Below the pieces are notes generated by a model, which searched no databases, was not told the origin of the DNA, and saw only the letters and a list, made by a program, of their open reading frames with translations. Positions 23,900-31,861 of a stretch of 64,000 bases of DNA are shown here, in pieces. The position numbers were made by a program, and so were the translations under genes. The DNA is from Planctomycetota bacterium (GTDB lineage: Bacteria > Planctomycetota > UBA1135 > GCA-002686595). The stretch is taken from contig JAJDET010000376.1 in NCBI GenBank assembly GCA_029259655.1, positions 1-64,000 of the forward strand. Direction: 5' to 3'. How positions within the stretch are numbered: position 1 is the stretch's first letter; each line of letters begins with the position of its first letter.

Positions 23900-23927
23900 A
23901 ATATACGGCGATCGCCGAGGTTATCAA
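23900..23927 (-). promoter_or_regulatory. Promoter-operator module of the 23892-23010 operon
   Basis: -35 TTGATA, 16-bp spacer with perfect palindrome CGGCGATCGCCG (23906-23917), -10 TATATT. The stop codon of the upstream operon's last gene (23924) lies in the -35 box. Confidence 0.85.
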
Positions 23928-24283
23928 GCCCCCGGCGGGAGGGTGTCCTCGAAGCGCTTGCGCTGGTCGCCGACGAGCTCGAGCTCGTGGATGTTCTCGC
24001 AGGACAGGAGCTGCATCCGGAGGGCGATGTTGTTGCCGGGGCCGGCCTGATTCGCGAGCCAGCCGAGGCAGTGGTACTCCTCGCCCTCGAGCGCCTCGTG
24101 GCAGGACATGGCGTGGAGGCCGTGGAGCTCGACGCGCCCGGGCTCGGCGATCGTGGACTTCAGGGCTTGGTGCTTCTCCACCGAGTAGTCGGGGATCGGG
24201 ATGTCCTGCTCGGGGTCGACGTCGACGCGCCAGGGGCAGCTCGTGCACTGCTTCGTCCGCCTCAGCCGCCAGCTGCTGCTCAT
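23924..24283 (-). CDS. DUF6283-like protein
   Basis: 119 residues. CTSCPWRVDVDPEQDIP near the N-terminus, AMSCHEALEGEEYHCLGWL and NQAGPGNNIALRM match the DUF6283 family, small Cys/His proteins common in phages, probably binding a metal. Function unknown. Last gene of the 26.0 kb operon. Confidence 0.8.
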   Translation of the reverse strand: MSSSWRLRRTKQCTSCPWRVDVDPEQDIPIPDYSVEKHQALKSTIAEPGRVELHGLHAMSCHEALEGEEYHCLGWLANQAGPGNNIALRMQLLSCENIHELELVGDQRKRFEDTLPPGA

Positions 24284-24573
24284 GGCTTCTTGCCGCCCAT
24301 GCTGTCCAGGATGGCCCGCATCTCGGGGTCGGTCTGTGCGTCGGCCCAGGCTTGCGATTCCTCGGGAGTGCCGTCCCACTCCCCGTCCCTGGCGCGCGCG
24401 GCGAGGTCCCCACGGCCGCAGGCGGTCAGATCGCGGTTCAGGTCGATGCAGGGGGTGGCCGACTCGGATTCGAAGTCGTCGTAGCGGCCCTTGGCGGCGA
24501 GGTCCGCCATCCGGTCGAGGCCTTCGGCGCGCAGCACCCTGGCCAGCCGGGTTTTTGTTCGTTCGGTGACCAT
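24280..24573 (-). CDS. Hypothetical protein
   Basis: 97 residues from MVTERTKTRLARVLRAEGLD, mostly helical and charged. Coupled by ATGA overlaps to both neighbours. No family recognised. Confidence 0.65.
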   Translation of the reverse strand: MVTERTKTRLARVLRAEGLDRMADLAAKGRYDDFESESATPCIDLNRDLTACGRGDLAARARDGEWDGTPEESQAWADAQTDPEMRAILDSMGGKKP

Positions 24574-24848
24574 CAGCCGCGAGCTCCGAGGAAGGTGTTC
24601 GTGATCAGGTTGCAGAAGGCGCGCAGCCGCGAAGGCCACCTCAACTCCCGGCAGATTCCGTCATCCAATGCGGCCTGACCCTCGTCGGTGAGAGCCCAGT
24701 TGTTCCCAAGACCACGGTTGTGCACCAGTCCGCGGACCTTCAAGGCCGAGAGGGTCTTGGGGTGAAAGCAGTGGGAGCCTAAGCACTGGCCGGGGCCGAT
24801 CCGGCGCAGGGCCTGGAAAATGCCTTCGCGATGGGGAGGAGGGATCAT
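24573..24848 (-). CDS. Winged-helix-like small protein
   Basis: 91 residues. TLSALKVRGLVHNRGLGNNW followed by ALTDEGQAALDDG has the recognition-helix/wing pattern common to small phage winged-helix proteins. Cys/His residues (CLGSHCFH) precede it. Possibly DNA-binding. Confidence 0.65.
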   Translation of the reverse strand: MIPPPHREGIFQALRRIGPGQCLGSHCFHPKTLSALKVRGLVHNRGLGNNWALTDEGQAALDDGICRELRWPSRLRAFCNLITNTFLGARG

Positions 24849-24849
24849 G

Positions 24850-25158
24850 TCACAGCTCGCCGAGGAGCGGGGCCAGGATCTTCTTCCACCGGGGCTTCGC
24901 CTCGCCGGCGGCGGTGCGTAGCTGGTGGGGGAGGGGGCTTTCCTTTGTCAGGAGGTCCCAGCCCTTCTGCGTCACGACGGCGCCGTTTCCCTCCCACATG
25001 ATCAGGCCTCGCGAACAGGTTTCGTACAAGACCTTCTCGCTGTAGTGGCGCATGAGGGTGTTGTTGTGCGTGTACCCGCTGGGGTTGCCGTCGCTGCTCA
25101 GGGCCCGCATGAGGACCAGCACCTTGAGGGGGGTGGGGTCCTTGTCGTCGAGGCTCAT
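24850..25158 (-). CDS. Winged-helix-like small protein
   Basis: 102 residues from MSLDDKDPTPLKVLVLMRAL. SEKVLYETCSRGLIMWEGNG followed by AVVTQKGWDLL resembles a winged-helix domain, like the gene just downstream, with which it may be distantly paralogous. Confidence 0.65.
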   Translation of the reverse strand: MSLDDKDPTPLKVLVLMRALSSDGNPSGYTHNNTLMRHYSEKVLYETCSRGLIMWEGNGAVVTQKGWDLLTKESPLPHQLRTAAGEAKPRWKKILAPLLGEL

Positions 25159-25382
25159 TCGGTCTCCTCCCGGTCTTTGGTCTGGCTCAGCAGGGCCCCT
25201 TCGGGGGTGCGGAGCGGGTGCTGTCGGAACTTCGGTCGAGTCGGTCCGCAGTGTCCTCCCTCTGCCGCGGCCCTCCTGATGTAGGTGCCCATCATTCCTG
25301 CGTCGGGGTGGCCGCAGCAGAAGTCGTCGTCGGGCTCCATGAAGCAGTGGGCGCAGGCCAAGCACGTGGCGGGCTGCGTCAT
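25155..25382 (-). CDS. Cys-rich small protein
   Basis: 75 residues from MTQPATCLACAHCFMEPDDD. CLACAHC, CCGH and HCGP suggest one zinc or Fe-S site. Coupled on both sides by ATGA overlaps. No family recognised. Confidence 0.68.
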   Translation of the reverse strand: MTQPATCLACAHCFMEPDDDFCCGHPDAGMMGTYIRRAAAEGGHCGPTRPKFRQHPLRTPEGALLSQTKDREETE

Positions 25383-25549
25383 TTGGCGGCTCCGTGAAGC
25401 CTCTTCGGGTTGGGGGCCCACCGGCTTCGCGACTGGCAGTCCTGGCAGACGAGGACGAACCCCGCGATGCTGCCTCTCGTGACGCCGACGCGAGCGATTC
25501 GGGTGCCTTCGCAAGACCGACAGATCGCGGACACGCACTTGTAGCCCAT
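25379..25549 (-). CDS. 56-residue zinc-ribbon protein
   Basis: Product begins MGYKCVSAICRSCEGTRIAR and has a second pair CQDCQ; the spacing fits a four-Cys zinc ribbon. Start lies 3 bases after the upstream stop and its TGA overlaps the next ATG. Too short to be found by length alone, but coupling and Cys pattern support it. Confidence 0.65.
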   Translation of the reverse strand: MGYKCVSAICRSCEGTRIARVGVTRGSIAGFVLVCQDCQSRSRWAPNPKRLHGAAK

Positions 25550-25552
25550 GGC

Positions 25553-25915
25553 TCAACACTCCTCGAGGAAGAGGCCCCACGAGATGCAGGCCTCGGGTTC
25601 GATCGTTCTGACCCAGTTGAGCGCTTGCTCCCCCCAGAAGGTGGGCTCTCTGAGGTCCTTCACCGTCCGGTAGCCGTCCGGTTTCAGGCCTCTGTCCATC
25701 TCGTGCGGTGCGCTGCAGAGGGTCTGTGCGGAGATCGCGAACCGAACGTCTTCGGACATTGCGACCGTGGTCAGGCCCAGGAACCGGACCGGCCCGTCTA
25801 TCAGCTTCTCGTGCAGGGGCATCCGGAGGTCTTTCTCCAGAGCGGCCATAAGCGCGTCTGATCCCTCTTCGGGAGTGGCGACGATCCAGCCGATGTTGAG
25901 TCGGATTCCGTTCAT
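25553..25915 (-). CDS. Hypothetical protein, first gene of the 26.0 kb operon
   Basis: 120 residues from MNGIRLNIGWIVATPEEGSD; AGAAGGACTC precedes the ATG, 59 bases after the -10 box. Alpha/beta protein with TFWGEQALNWVRTIEPEACI near the end. No family recognised. Confidence 0.68.
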   Translation of the reverse strand: MNGIRLNIGWIVATPEEGSDALMAALEKDLRMPLHEKLIDGPVRFLGLTTVAMSEDVRFAISAQTLCSAPHEMDRGLKPDGYRTVKDLREPTFWGEQALNWVRTIEPEACISWGLFLEEC

Positions 25916-25974
25916 GAGTCCTTCTTTGTTGCCTTGCCAGGGAAGAATCGGGAGTGCGGAGGCCTCACCCACTC

Positions 25975-26002
25975 AATATAGCGGTGATCGCCGGACTTTC
26001 AA
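25975..26002 (-). promoter_or_regulatory. Promoter-operator module of the 25915-23924 operon
   Basis: -35 TTGAAA, 16-bp spacer with CGGTGATCGCCG (25982-25993 on the plus strand), -10 TATATT. The stop of the upstream operon's last gene (25999) is inside the -35 box. Confidence 0.85.
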
Positions 26003-26199
26003 CCCTTCTTTGCGAACGTGGGGAGGGTCAGCATCAGCTCGCGGACGTGCCTTGCGGAGTCTTTCTCGATCGCCTCGTCGATTCGCCGGCGCCACTCGGC
26101 GAGCAGCGCATCCGCGCTCGCCGAGGCCTCCAGGAATTGGGCCTCTGTGATGTGGACCAGCTTGTCCGGGAGGGCGATGATGTAGCCGGAGCGGCTCAC
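25999..26199 (-). CDS. Small helical protein
   Basis: 66 residues: a beta-rich start (GYIIALPDKLVHI) and one long charged helix (EWRRRIDEAIEKDSARHVRE). Last gene of the 29.1 kb operon. No family recognised. Confidence 0.62.
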   Translation of the reverse strand: MSRSGYIIALPDKLVHITEAQFLEASASADALLAEWRRRIDEAIEKDSARHVRELMLTLPTFAKKG

Positions 26200-26483
26200 C
26201 CGCTTGCCGCTGCGGAGAGGTGGGTCTCGACGAAGTCGGAGATCTCCTTCGCCACCGTGTCGGGAGCGAAGTCGTTCTCGGTCACCGTTACCTCGTGGGG
26301 ATGGGTCACCCGGAGCGTCAGGGTGCCGGGTCGCTCCCCCACCCCGGTGTCGGGGTTTTCGGGCAGCCTGCCCCCCTCATCAGGGGGCCCATCCACGACC
26401 GCGTTCTCGGTGGTGTAGCTCACCACCCGCCCGCGGTTTCGCAGCATCTCGACTGCGAGCTCCATCTCGTTTTCCAGCGCCAT
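26196..26483 (-). CDS. Hypothetical protein
   Basis: 95 residues from MALENEMELAVEMLRNRGRV. Acidic, with a Gly/Pro-rich loop and a beta pair (TLTLRVTHPHEVTVTENDF). Overlaps the next gene by 4 bases. No family recognised. Confidence 0.62.
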   Translation of the reverse strand: MALENEMELAVEMLRNRGRVVSYTTENAVVDGPPDEGGRLPENPDTGVGERPGTLTLRVTHPHEVTVTENDFAPDTVAKEISDFVETHLSAAASG

Positions 26484-26502
26484 GAGGTCTCTCCGTGAGT
26501 GT

Positions 26503-26823
26503 TCAGCGCGCCATCGCGCGCTTGGAAGTGAGTCGGCAGACAAAGCCCATCTCCTCGGCGGCGGAGAAGAGCTCAGTGAACGGCGGGATGGCCTCTGTGC
26601 CCCAGCAGCCATCACTCTCTTCGACGGCCGTGACCTCGGAGCGCAGGACCACGCAGGGGCCGCAGGTCTTGAAGTGGTCCCAGCGCCCGTCCCACAGGCC
26701 GCTGGCGAGCTCGTAGCGATCGCCGGGAGGGATCTCTGTGCGGCACTCGATGCACTCGTGGGCCACGCGGGCGCGTGGGGTTTCCTTGCGGTAGACGCTG
26801 GGGGAGTCGCCTTGGAAGCACAT
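26503..26823 (-). CDS. Zinc-finger hypothetical protein
   Basis: 106 residues from MCFQGDSPSVYRKETPRARV. HECIECRTEIPPGDRYE followed by CGPC forms a treble-clef or LIM-like four-Cys site, common in small phage proteins. ATGA overlap with the HAD-like gene upstream. Confidence 0.7.
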   Translation of the reverse strand: MCFQGDSPSVYRKETPRARVAHECIECRTEIPPGDRYELASGLWDGRWDHFKTCGPCVVLRSEVTAVEESDGCWGTEAIPPFTELFSAAEEMGFVCRLTSKRAMAR

Positions 26824-27242
26824 CAGAAGATCTTCTTCGGCTGTGGTTTGTTCCAGGGCCGGGCGGCGTGGACCTCTTCCCTCGACGGGAAGTTGTCCCC
26901 GGTGAATCGCCACGCCCGGTCGTCGATGTAGACCCAGGCCGGCAGCTTCTTGTAGGAGCAGCGGATGGAGCCGTAGGGGTCGACGTCTTTCCAGCTCGCG
27001 AACCCGAACCCCACCAGGGTGTGGCTGCGGAGCCACTGCTTGATCGCCCGGCGGCCGCGCCATGTCCGGCAGCGCGTGCTCAGGATCACCACCTGGAAGT
27101 CCTTGGAGATCTCACGGAGCCACTCGAGGGCTCCTGGCACCGGCGGGTCCGGGATGACGTGGGCACCCCTCCAAGGGGTGGTGTAGGAGTGCAGAACGCC
27201 GTCGAAGTCGACGGCCACGGTTGGCTGGTGGTGGTGTTTCAT
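26823..27242 (-). CDS. HAD-superfamily phosphatase-like protein
   Basis: 139 residues. Motif I is VAVDFDGVLH near residue 9 with the nucleophile Asp and DxDG pattern, motif II is VILSTR, and a YIDDRAWRF stretch near residue 105 supplies the acidic motif IV. This is a single-domain HAD hydrolase of the size often seen in phages. Substrate unknown; nucleotide or polynucleotide 3'-phosphate are common in relatives. Confidence 0.82.
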   Translation of the reverse strand: MKHHHQPTVAVDFDGVLHSYTTPWRGAHVIPDPPVPGALEWLREISKDFQVVILSTRCRTWRGRRAIKQWLRSHTLVGFGFASWKDVDPYGSIRCSYKKLPAWVYIDDRAWRFTGDNFPSREEVHAARPWNKPQPKKIF

Positions 27243-27748
27243 TCTGCTTCCTTGCGAAGTCTATCGCGGACCGCCGTGAAGCGCGGCACCTCGCCAGGGA
27301 GCCGCTCCAGGGTTTGGTTGACGATGTCGGCGCAAGAGTCGCCACCGGCCTTGGCGCGCTCCAGCCCGTCTGCGGCGACGCCGAGCACGTGCTGGAGAAT
27401 CTCCGTTGTGTCCTCCTCTTCGCTGATCCGGTGGAGGAGCCAGTTGACGAGGTCGACGAGCCCGCCCTTGGACCTCTTGGCGCCGACCATGCGCATGGCC
27501 TCGAGGTAGATCTTCCCGGAGCCGTCGCGCACGGGGTGGGTGTCGTGGATGGCCTCATCTTCGGGGAGTTCGCGATCGTTGTCGGTCCATGCGAGGGCGT
27601 CCCGCCGGACCTCGACCACCATGTCGTCGAAGCGCTGCACGACAGCGTCGACCATCTCGTGGTCAGGGTGGAGGTTGGCGACGGCGAAGCGGCGCAGTTC
27701 GTCTCTAACGTCGTCAACGGCGCTCACCGAGGGTTTAGGTTCAGCCAT
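27239..27748 (-). CDS. Hypothetical helical protein
   Basis: 169 residues, acidic and helical throughout (MVDAVVQRFDDMVVEVRRDA, TTEILQHVLGVAADGLERAK). Coupled to the HAD gene by ATGA overlap. No family recognised. Confidence 0.68.
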   Translation of the reverse strand: MAEPKPSVSAVDDVRDELRRFAVANLHPDHEMVDAVVQRFDDMVVEVRRDALAWTDNDRELPEDEAIHDTHPVRDGSGKIYLEAMRMVGAKRSKGGLVDLVNWLLHRISEEEDTTEILQHVLGVAADGLERAKAGGDSCADIVNQTLERLPGEVPRFTAVRDRLRKEAE

Positions 27749-28136
27749 CGAGCGCGGCCTCCATCTTCTTGAGGAGGTCCACGTCTGAGTTGCCCCAGTA
27801 CCGGTAGTCCTTGAGGTACGCGCGGGCGGCCGCGCGGAGCCGCGGCGATCCTGTTTGGGAGCTAAGGGCGAGGTCTATGGGGCGGAGTTGGTCGGGCCCC
27901 GGAGCACCGTGGCGAGTCCGGTAGGTCAGGAACGAGCTGACCGCTCGGTAGAGCTTGTCTCGCTTGCGGCTCCTGCAACAGATCGGGCAGATGGTGGTGC
28001 GCGGAAGGGGCTGAGTGGCTGCCTTTTTTTTCAGCACTCGGTGTCCGCAGCACAGTCTTAGGTGGAAGTGCCGGTCAATGGTCGTCGGCGAGACGCTGAC
28101 TACCTCGCACCGGACGGAGTTGGGATCTCGGCTCAT
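27741..28136 (-). CDS. Zinc-ribbon hypothetical protein
   Basis: 131 residues with LRLCCGHRV near residue 27 and CPICC around residue 50, a split four-Cys ribbon, then a basic helical C-terminus (RLRAAARAYLKDYRYW). No family recognised. Confidence 0.68.
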   Translation of the reverse strand: MSRDPNSVRCEVVSVSPTTIDRHFHLRLCCGHRVLKKKAATQPLPRTTICPICCRSRKRDKLYRAVSSFLTYRTRHGAPGPDQLRPIDLALSSQTGSPRLRAAARAYLKDYRYWGNSDVDLLKKMEAALDG

Positions 28137-28139
28137 GTC

Positions 28140-28496
28140 TTACTTCAGGAAGAAGACGGCGCAGAGGAAGTTGCGAACGGAGGCCCACCGGCTGGACTTC
28201 GAGGGCTCCGGCGCATCGAGGCCGATCGCTACCGAAAGGCCACGCCGGGCGCTCTCGGCGCCTCGCACGGCCCGGTCGATGCCAGGGGTCTCCTCTCGGC
28301 AGATGCCGGTGCCGGTACCGCCAAGCTGCGCCGCTTCGGTGCTGAGCGGGTAGAGCTCTTCGAGGCAATCCTCGAGTGCGTAGCAGGCATCGCGACCGTT
28401 CGCGCGAAGGGAGAGGTATTCCTTCTTGGCCCTGTGGTTGGGGGAGAGGCTGTTGACTACCTCCTCCAGCGTCATCTCTCTCGAGGCTCCGTCCAT
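28140..28496 (-). CDS. Hypothetical protein
   Basis: 118 residues beginning MDGASREMTLEEVVNSLSPN; helical first half and a hydrophobic C-terminus (VRNFLCAVFFLK). No family recognised. Confidence 0.65.
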   Translation of the reverse strand: MDGASREMTLEEVVNSLSPNHRAKKEYLSLRANGRDACYALEDCLEELYPLSTEAAQLGGTGTGICREETPGIDRAVRGAESARRGLSVAIGLDAPEPSKSSRWASVRNFLCAVFFLK

Positions 28497-28500
28497 GGGT

Positions 28501-29094
28501 CTATTCCTCCGGTGCAGGCGGCTGCACCTCTCTCAGGTGAAGAGGGGTTTGGTCCAGGAAGCGCATCGGCTCCGGGAGCTCGTTCATCAGGACGTTGGCG
28601 ACGCCGAGGTAGATCTTGTCCCGGAACCGGTTGAAGGTGTCACCGGGCATTCCCATGCCAGCCAGCGCGCTCTCGGCCAGCCTGAGCGCGAGTAGGTGAA
28701 CGTCGGCGCCGGATCGCGCCGGCGCGCCGTCCTCCCCCAGCTCGCAGCTCCCGATGTCCCTGTCACAGGCGACGTCGTCGGCGCTCCACGTCTTTCCCTC
28801 GTCACGAGTTATGAGTCCGCAGTCGGCGCATTCTGCGTAGGGCCCTCCGGGCAGAGTGACGCCGTGGCGGCGCGTTTTGTGAGGACACTCTCTTCGCCTC
28901 TGGTGGATGCGAGCCATCAGATCGTCGGAGATGGAGCAGCCTTCGGTGGCCACCTCCGCGATCTCCACCAGCCTCTTCAGGAAGTGCTCCATCTCGACGG
29001 CGCAGTCTCGGGCCTTGTCCAGGGCCTCGATGGCGACTGCGTAGTGGGGAGGGATCTCCCTCTGAATCTGTTGTAGGAGCCGGTTCAGTTTCAT
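28501..29094 (-). CDS. Hypothetical protein, first gene of the 29.1 kb operon
   Basis: 197 residues. Helical N-terminus, a His/Cys cluster in the middle (CPHKTRRHG...CADCG) likely binding zinc, then a helical C-terminus. Only 16 bases separate -10 box and ATG and no Shine-Dalgarno is seen, so the leader is about 10 nt or less. Its last codons (EVQPPAPEE) contain a TGCAGGC palindrome variant and resemble the tail of the 33129 gene. Confidence 0.7.
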   Translation of the reverse strand: MKLNRLLQQIQREIPPHYAVAIEALDKARDCAVEMEHFLKRLVEIAEVATEGCSISDDLMARIHQRRRECPHKTRRHGVTLPGGPYAECADCGLITRDEGKTWSADDVACDRDIGSCELGEDGAPARSGADVHLLALRLAESALAGMGMPGDTFNRFRDKIYLGVANVLMNELPEPMRFLDQTPLHLREVQPPAPEE

Positions 29095-29110
29095 GATGGG
29101 TGCTCGGCGT

Positions 29111-29138
29111 ATCTTACGGCGATTGCCGCAGAACTCAA
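29111..29138 (-). promoter_or_regulatory. Promoter-operator module of the 29094-25999 operon
   Basis: -35 TTGAGT, 16-bp spacer with CGGCGATTGCCG (29117-29128; CGGCAATCGCCG on the coding strand, one substitution from the palindrome), -10 TAAGAT. Confidence 0.82.
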
Positions 29139-29148
29139 GGGGGATTGC

Positions 29149-29349
29149 CTACTCCTTCTCGCCGCTCTTCTTACTCTGCTTGCGCGACGCACAGAGGAAC
29201 ACCTCCTTGACGTACGCGAGGAGCGCGGCGTCGGCGGGGCCCTGCATCTCGATGCGCACGTCCTCGTCCACGTAGCCGATTGTGATGAGGCCGGGAAAGC
29301 CTCCTTTGCCGATGTCGCGGAGCATCTCTCGCGAGTAGGAGACGCCCAT
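29149..29349 (-). CDS. Small hypothetical protein
   Basis: 66 residues from MGVSYSREMLRDIGKGGFPG, alpha/beta, ending in a Lys/Ser-rich tail. ATGA overlap with the next gene upstream. Last gene of the 32.1 kb operon. Confidence 0.65.
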   Translation of the reverse strand: MGVSYSREMLRDIGKGGFPGLITIGYVDEDVRIEMQGPADAALLAYVKEVFLCASRKQSKKSGEKE

Positions 29350-29591
29350 CAGCGAGGCCCCTGCCACGGACGGTCCGCCTCACAGAGCTTAAGCGCGATA
29401 TCCCTGGCCAGGAGGGGATACTCCTCCTGGCACGCGTTGGCGTAGGCGATGAGAGCCTCACCGGCGAAGCGGTCGTGGGTCAGGTCGAGCACGAAGTACT
29501 CGCATCCGTGGTGCTTGCCGCCTTCGGCGCTGGATCCGTCGGTGCGTTTGACCTCGAACTTGTCGTAGAGGCCTTGTTCACGGTTTCCCAT
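29349..29591 (-). CDS. Conserved phage hypothetical protein
   Basis: 80 residues: MGNREQGLYDKFEVKRTDGS, then GCEYFVLDLTHDRFAGEALI. This small protein is familiar from many phages of proteobacteria and actinobacteria, always without assigned function. Coupled on both sides. Confidence 0.8.
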   Translation of the reverse strand: MGNREQGLYDKFEVKRTDGSSAEGGKHHGCEYFVLDLTHDRFAGEALIAYANACQEEYPLLARDIALKLCEADRPWQGPR

Positions 29592-29845
29592 CAGGTGTCT
29601 CCTTCGTGTTTGACGGACGGTTCGCACTCCATCCGCCGGCAGTGATCGGCGATCAGGTCACCGAGGGTGGGTAGAGAGACGCCCCACTTCCGCGCGAGCG
29701 CGAGGAAGGTCATCCCCTTGCCGTTCCGGGTGTGGAGCTCGTAGCAGAGGAGCTCGCCGAAGCTTCCACCGCAGCCGGTGGGGTGCTCGTCGTAGCTCTC
29801 TTCGATGAGGCGGCGGAATCGCTCGATTCTGGGCTCTTGTCTCAT
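29591..29845 (-). CDS. Small HTH-like protein
   Basis: 84 residues from MRQEPRIERFRRLIEESYDE. FLALARKWGVSLPTLGDLIA has helix-turn-helix character (xxxLARKWGVSxxTLxxxI), so DNA binding is plausible; a candidate for the operator-binding regulator, but not a strong one. Confidence 0.62.
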   Translation of the reverse strand: MRQEPRIERFRRLIEESYDEHPTGCGGSFGELLCYELHTRNGKGMTFLALARKWGVSLPTLGDLIADHCRRMECEPSVKHEGDT

Positions 29846-30177
29846 GGAGATTCCTCGCGCTCCCGCAGCTCCGCTTCCTCGGCCGCCATGCGCCTGATGT
29901 CGATCTTGACGTATTCGTCGTCGACCCAGCAGAGGTGGTACTTGATCTGGGAGAGCTCTCCGTCGCGCACGTTCTGGACGAACAGCACGGTATTGGCGAA
30001 CGATGTCAGGTAGGGGCTGGGCTCGATGACCCCATAGCCCATCACCACGTAGCCCCGGTGCCATCGATCCTCGCCTCCGGAGAACTTGATGGCCTCGACG
30101 TCGGGGGTCTTCACGTAGCGGCCCACGAGGCCGTCGAGGCTCAGGAAGACGGTCTTCCGTTCGAATTTCAGAACCAT
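29842..30177 (-). CDS. Hypothetical protein
   Basis: 111 residues from MVLKFERKTVFLSLDGLVGR, beta-rich (HRGYVVMGYGVIEPSPYL) with a charged helical C-terminus. ATGA overlap downstream. No family recognised. Confidence 0.65.
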   Translation of the reverse strand: MVLKFERKTVFLSLDGLVGRYVKTPDVEAIKFSGGEDRWHRGYVVMGYGVIEPSPYLTSFANTVLFVQNVRDGELSQIKYHLCWVDDEYVKIDIRRMAAEEAELREREESP

Positions 30178-30374
30178 GGTTTCCCGTCTCCCCGGGGTTC
30201 GGTGACCCGGTTCTTGATGTAGTTGCACTGGGAGCAGCAGCACCGGCCGCTGGCGTGGAGGAACCCGATGAGGGTCTGCACGGAGATGGAGATCGAGCCC
30301 CGGCGCACCGGCGCGACGTCGTCGCCGCTGCGGGTGCGGATCCATTCGGTGGGGGTCACGATCGGCGTCGTCAT
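30168..30374 (-). CDS. Small Cys-containing protein
   Basis: 68 residues; CCCSQC near residue 45 suggests metal binding. Overlaps the downstream gene by 10 bases. No family recognised. Confidence 0.6.
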   Translation of the reverse strand: MTTPIVTPTEWIRTRSGDDVAPVRRGSISISVQTLIGFLHASGRCCCSQCNYIKNRVTEPRGDGKPWF

Positions 30375-30384
30375 GGGGCTGCTC

Positions 30385-30969
30385 CTATTCGAACAGGTAG
30401 GACAGTTGCCCCTGCCAGTCGTCCGCGGAGTACATCCGGAACAGCGCTTCGAGGGCGTAGTAGAGCTTGATCTCCCGATCCAGCATCTTGTCCCGGTCGA
30501 CGCGCTTGATGTCGAAAGGACTCGCCAGAGGAGTCCCGTGCGCGAAGTGCTGGAGGTGCCACTGGGTCATCTCTGCGAGGCTCTTCCCCGGAATGATTCC
30601 TCGGCAGAGCCCTTGGAATTGCTTTTGCAGGAACATCCCCCAGGCGCCGACCTTTCCTTCGTCGCACTCGGACGCTCCGATGATGCTGTAGGCCGCGGTG
30701 GTGGGGTCGGACTCGCAGCGCTTCCGGAGCGCCGTGTGCTGCATGACGCCCAGGTCCCAGTGGTCGAGCCACTCCCCGTTGACTTGGGCCTTCGTTCCTA
30801 CTTCGCTCATGGTTGTCTCCTTGGGCTCGGTGAGTGGTTGGGGAATGAACTCGAAGCACCCGCCTGGGCCGCAGATCTTGCAGTGGCCGGTGATCTCACC
30901 GACGTGGCCGGTGCTGGCGTGGTCCCCCGGGCCGTGGCCGCAGGCGCAGACGTTGATGACCAGGGTCAC
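30385..30969 (-). CDS. Zinc-site domain in frame with a second domain; possible internal start
   Basis: 194 residues as one frame. Residues 1-45 (CACGHGPGDHASTG, CKICGPGGCFEFIP) match a small CxCGH-type zinc peptide usually encoded alone in phages. Residue 54 is a Met (MSEVGTKAQVNG) preceded by AAGGAGACAACC, a strong Shine-Dalgarno. Either this is a fusion, or a second, shorter protein is made from the internal start at about 30810. Confidence 0.68.
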   Translation of the reverse strand: MTLVINVCACGHGPGDHASTGHVGEITGHCKICGPGGCFEFIPQPLTEPKETTMSEVGTKAQVNGEWLDHWDLGVMQHTALRKRCESDPTTAAYSIIGASECDEGKVGAWGMFLQKQFQGLCRGIIPGKSLAEMTQWHLQHFAHGTPLASPFDIKRVDRDKMLDREIKLYYALEALFRMYSADDWQGQLSYLFE

Positions 30970-31163
30970 GTGGCGCGCACGACGTTGGCTTGGACCTGGA
31001 GGACCGTGCCCTCATGATCGCTCCGGTCGGCGTCGTTCCCTTCCATGGCGTAGGTCCGGTCCTCGACCTCGAAGAAGACGCTGCACTTCTTGGCCTTGCG
31101 CAGCACCGCCAGGGGTGCGTCGGTCTCGACTTCGATGTTCAGGATCACTCGTCTGCTCTTCAT
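30966..31163 (-). CDS. Small beta-rich protein
   Basis: 65 residues from MKSRRVILNIEVETDAPLAV, ending in the overlap with the zinc-site gene. No family recognised. Confidence 0.62.
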   Translation of the reverse strand: MKSRRVILNIEVETDAPLAVLRKAKKCSVFFEVEDRTYAMEGNDADRSDHEGTVLQVQANVVRAT

Positions 31164-31185
31164 CGCAATGCCTTTCGTTGTGGTA

Positions 31186-31201
31186 GCGGCCCTTCGGCCG
31201 C
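31186..31201 (-). other. Intercistronic hairpin
   Basis: GCGGCC, tetraloop GAAG on the transcript, GGCCGC, in the 47-base gap between two minus-strand genes. No U tract follows, so it is more likely an RNA-processing or stability element than a terminator. Confidence 0.45.
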
Positions 31202-31210
31202 AATCGATCT

Positions 31211-31861
31211 CTACGGGTTCGGTGTCAGGTCTCGAAGCTCGGTCGGCGGGACCATCCCGCAGCCACAGAGGTAGGGCGGTCCGTCCCAGTCGATGTCGGA
31301 GCGGCTCCAGTGGTGGCCGTCTTGGTGGAAGGCGCAGGTGGACCAGAGCTTCTCCTGGCTCCGGTAGTGGCCCTGTGGGCCTTCCTCCCACGGCATGTCG
31401 TGGTCTCGGGTGAGGGCGTTGTCCCCGGCCTCCGCCACGGTCTTCTCCTCGGCGTCTTCGACGCCCATGCTGCGGTAGGCTCGGGCGCAGGCGACGGTGA
31501 CGGCGAGCGGCCCGGAGTCCCGGACGATGCGCTCGTAGCCCAGGAAGGTGACGGACCAACGCCAGACCTCTGGGTTCCCCCCGCGGACGCGGAAGCGGTG
31601 CATTTCGAAGAAGTCGCAGGAGTTGCCGTAGGTCTGGTTGGGGCGCATGGCCTCGGCGAGCTCCATGGCGTGCCCCCAGTTCGAGCAGGGGTCCCAGTCC
31701 TCGCCAGCACGCAGTGGGACGTCATCCGAGATGAACCAGCCCGAGCGCGGCTCGTCGACGATGAACACGCCGGTCGGGGTCACGCCGTCGACCCACGTCC
31801 AGCCCATGATCTTCTGGGCAGCGAAGCGGTTGAGCCCTTCTTCGTAGCTGGTGTTGGTCAC
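31211..31861 (-). CDS. Hypothetical protein, 216 residues
   Basis: GTG start in GTGA overlap. Alpha/beta protein with a Trp-rich N-terminus (MGWTWVDGVTPTGVFI) and a C-terminal His/Cys cluster (CAFHQDGHHW, YLCGCG) that may bind zinc. No family recognised. Confidence 0.68.
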   Translation of the reverse strand: MTNTSYEEGLNRFAAQKIMGWTWVDGVTPTGVFIVDEPRSGWFISDDVPLRAGEDWDPCSNWGHAMELAEAMRPNQTYGNSCDFFEMHRFRVRGGNPEVWRWSVTFLGYERIVRDSGPLAVTVACARAYRSMGVEDAEEKTVAEAGDNALTRDHDMPWEEGPQGHYRSQEKLWSTCAFHQDGHHWSRSDIDWDGPPYLCGCGMVPPTELRDLTPNP

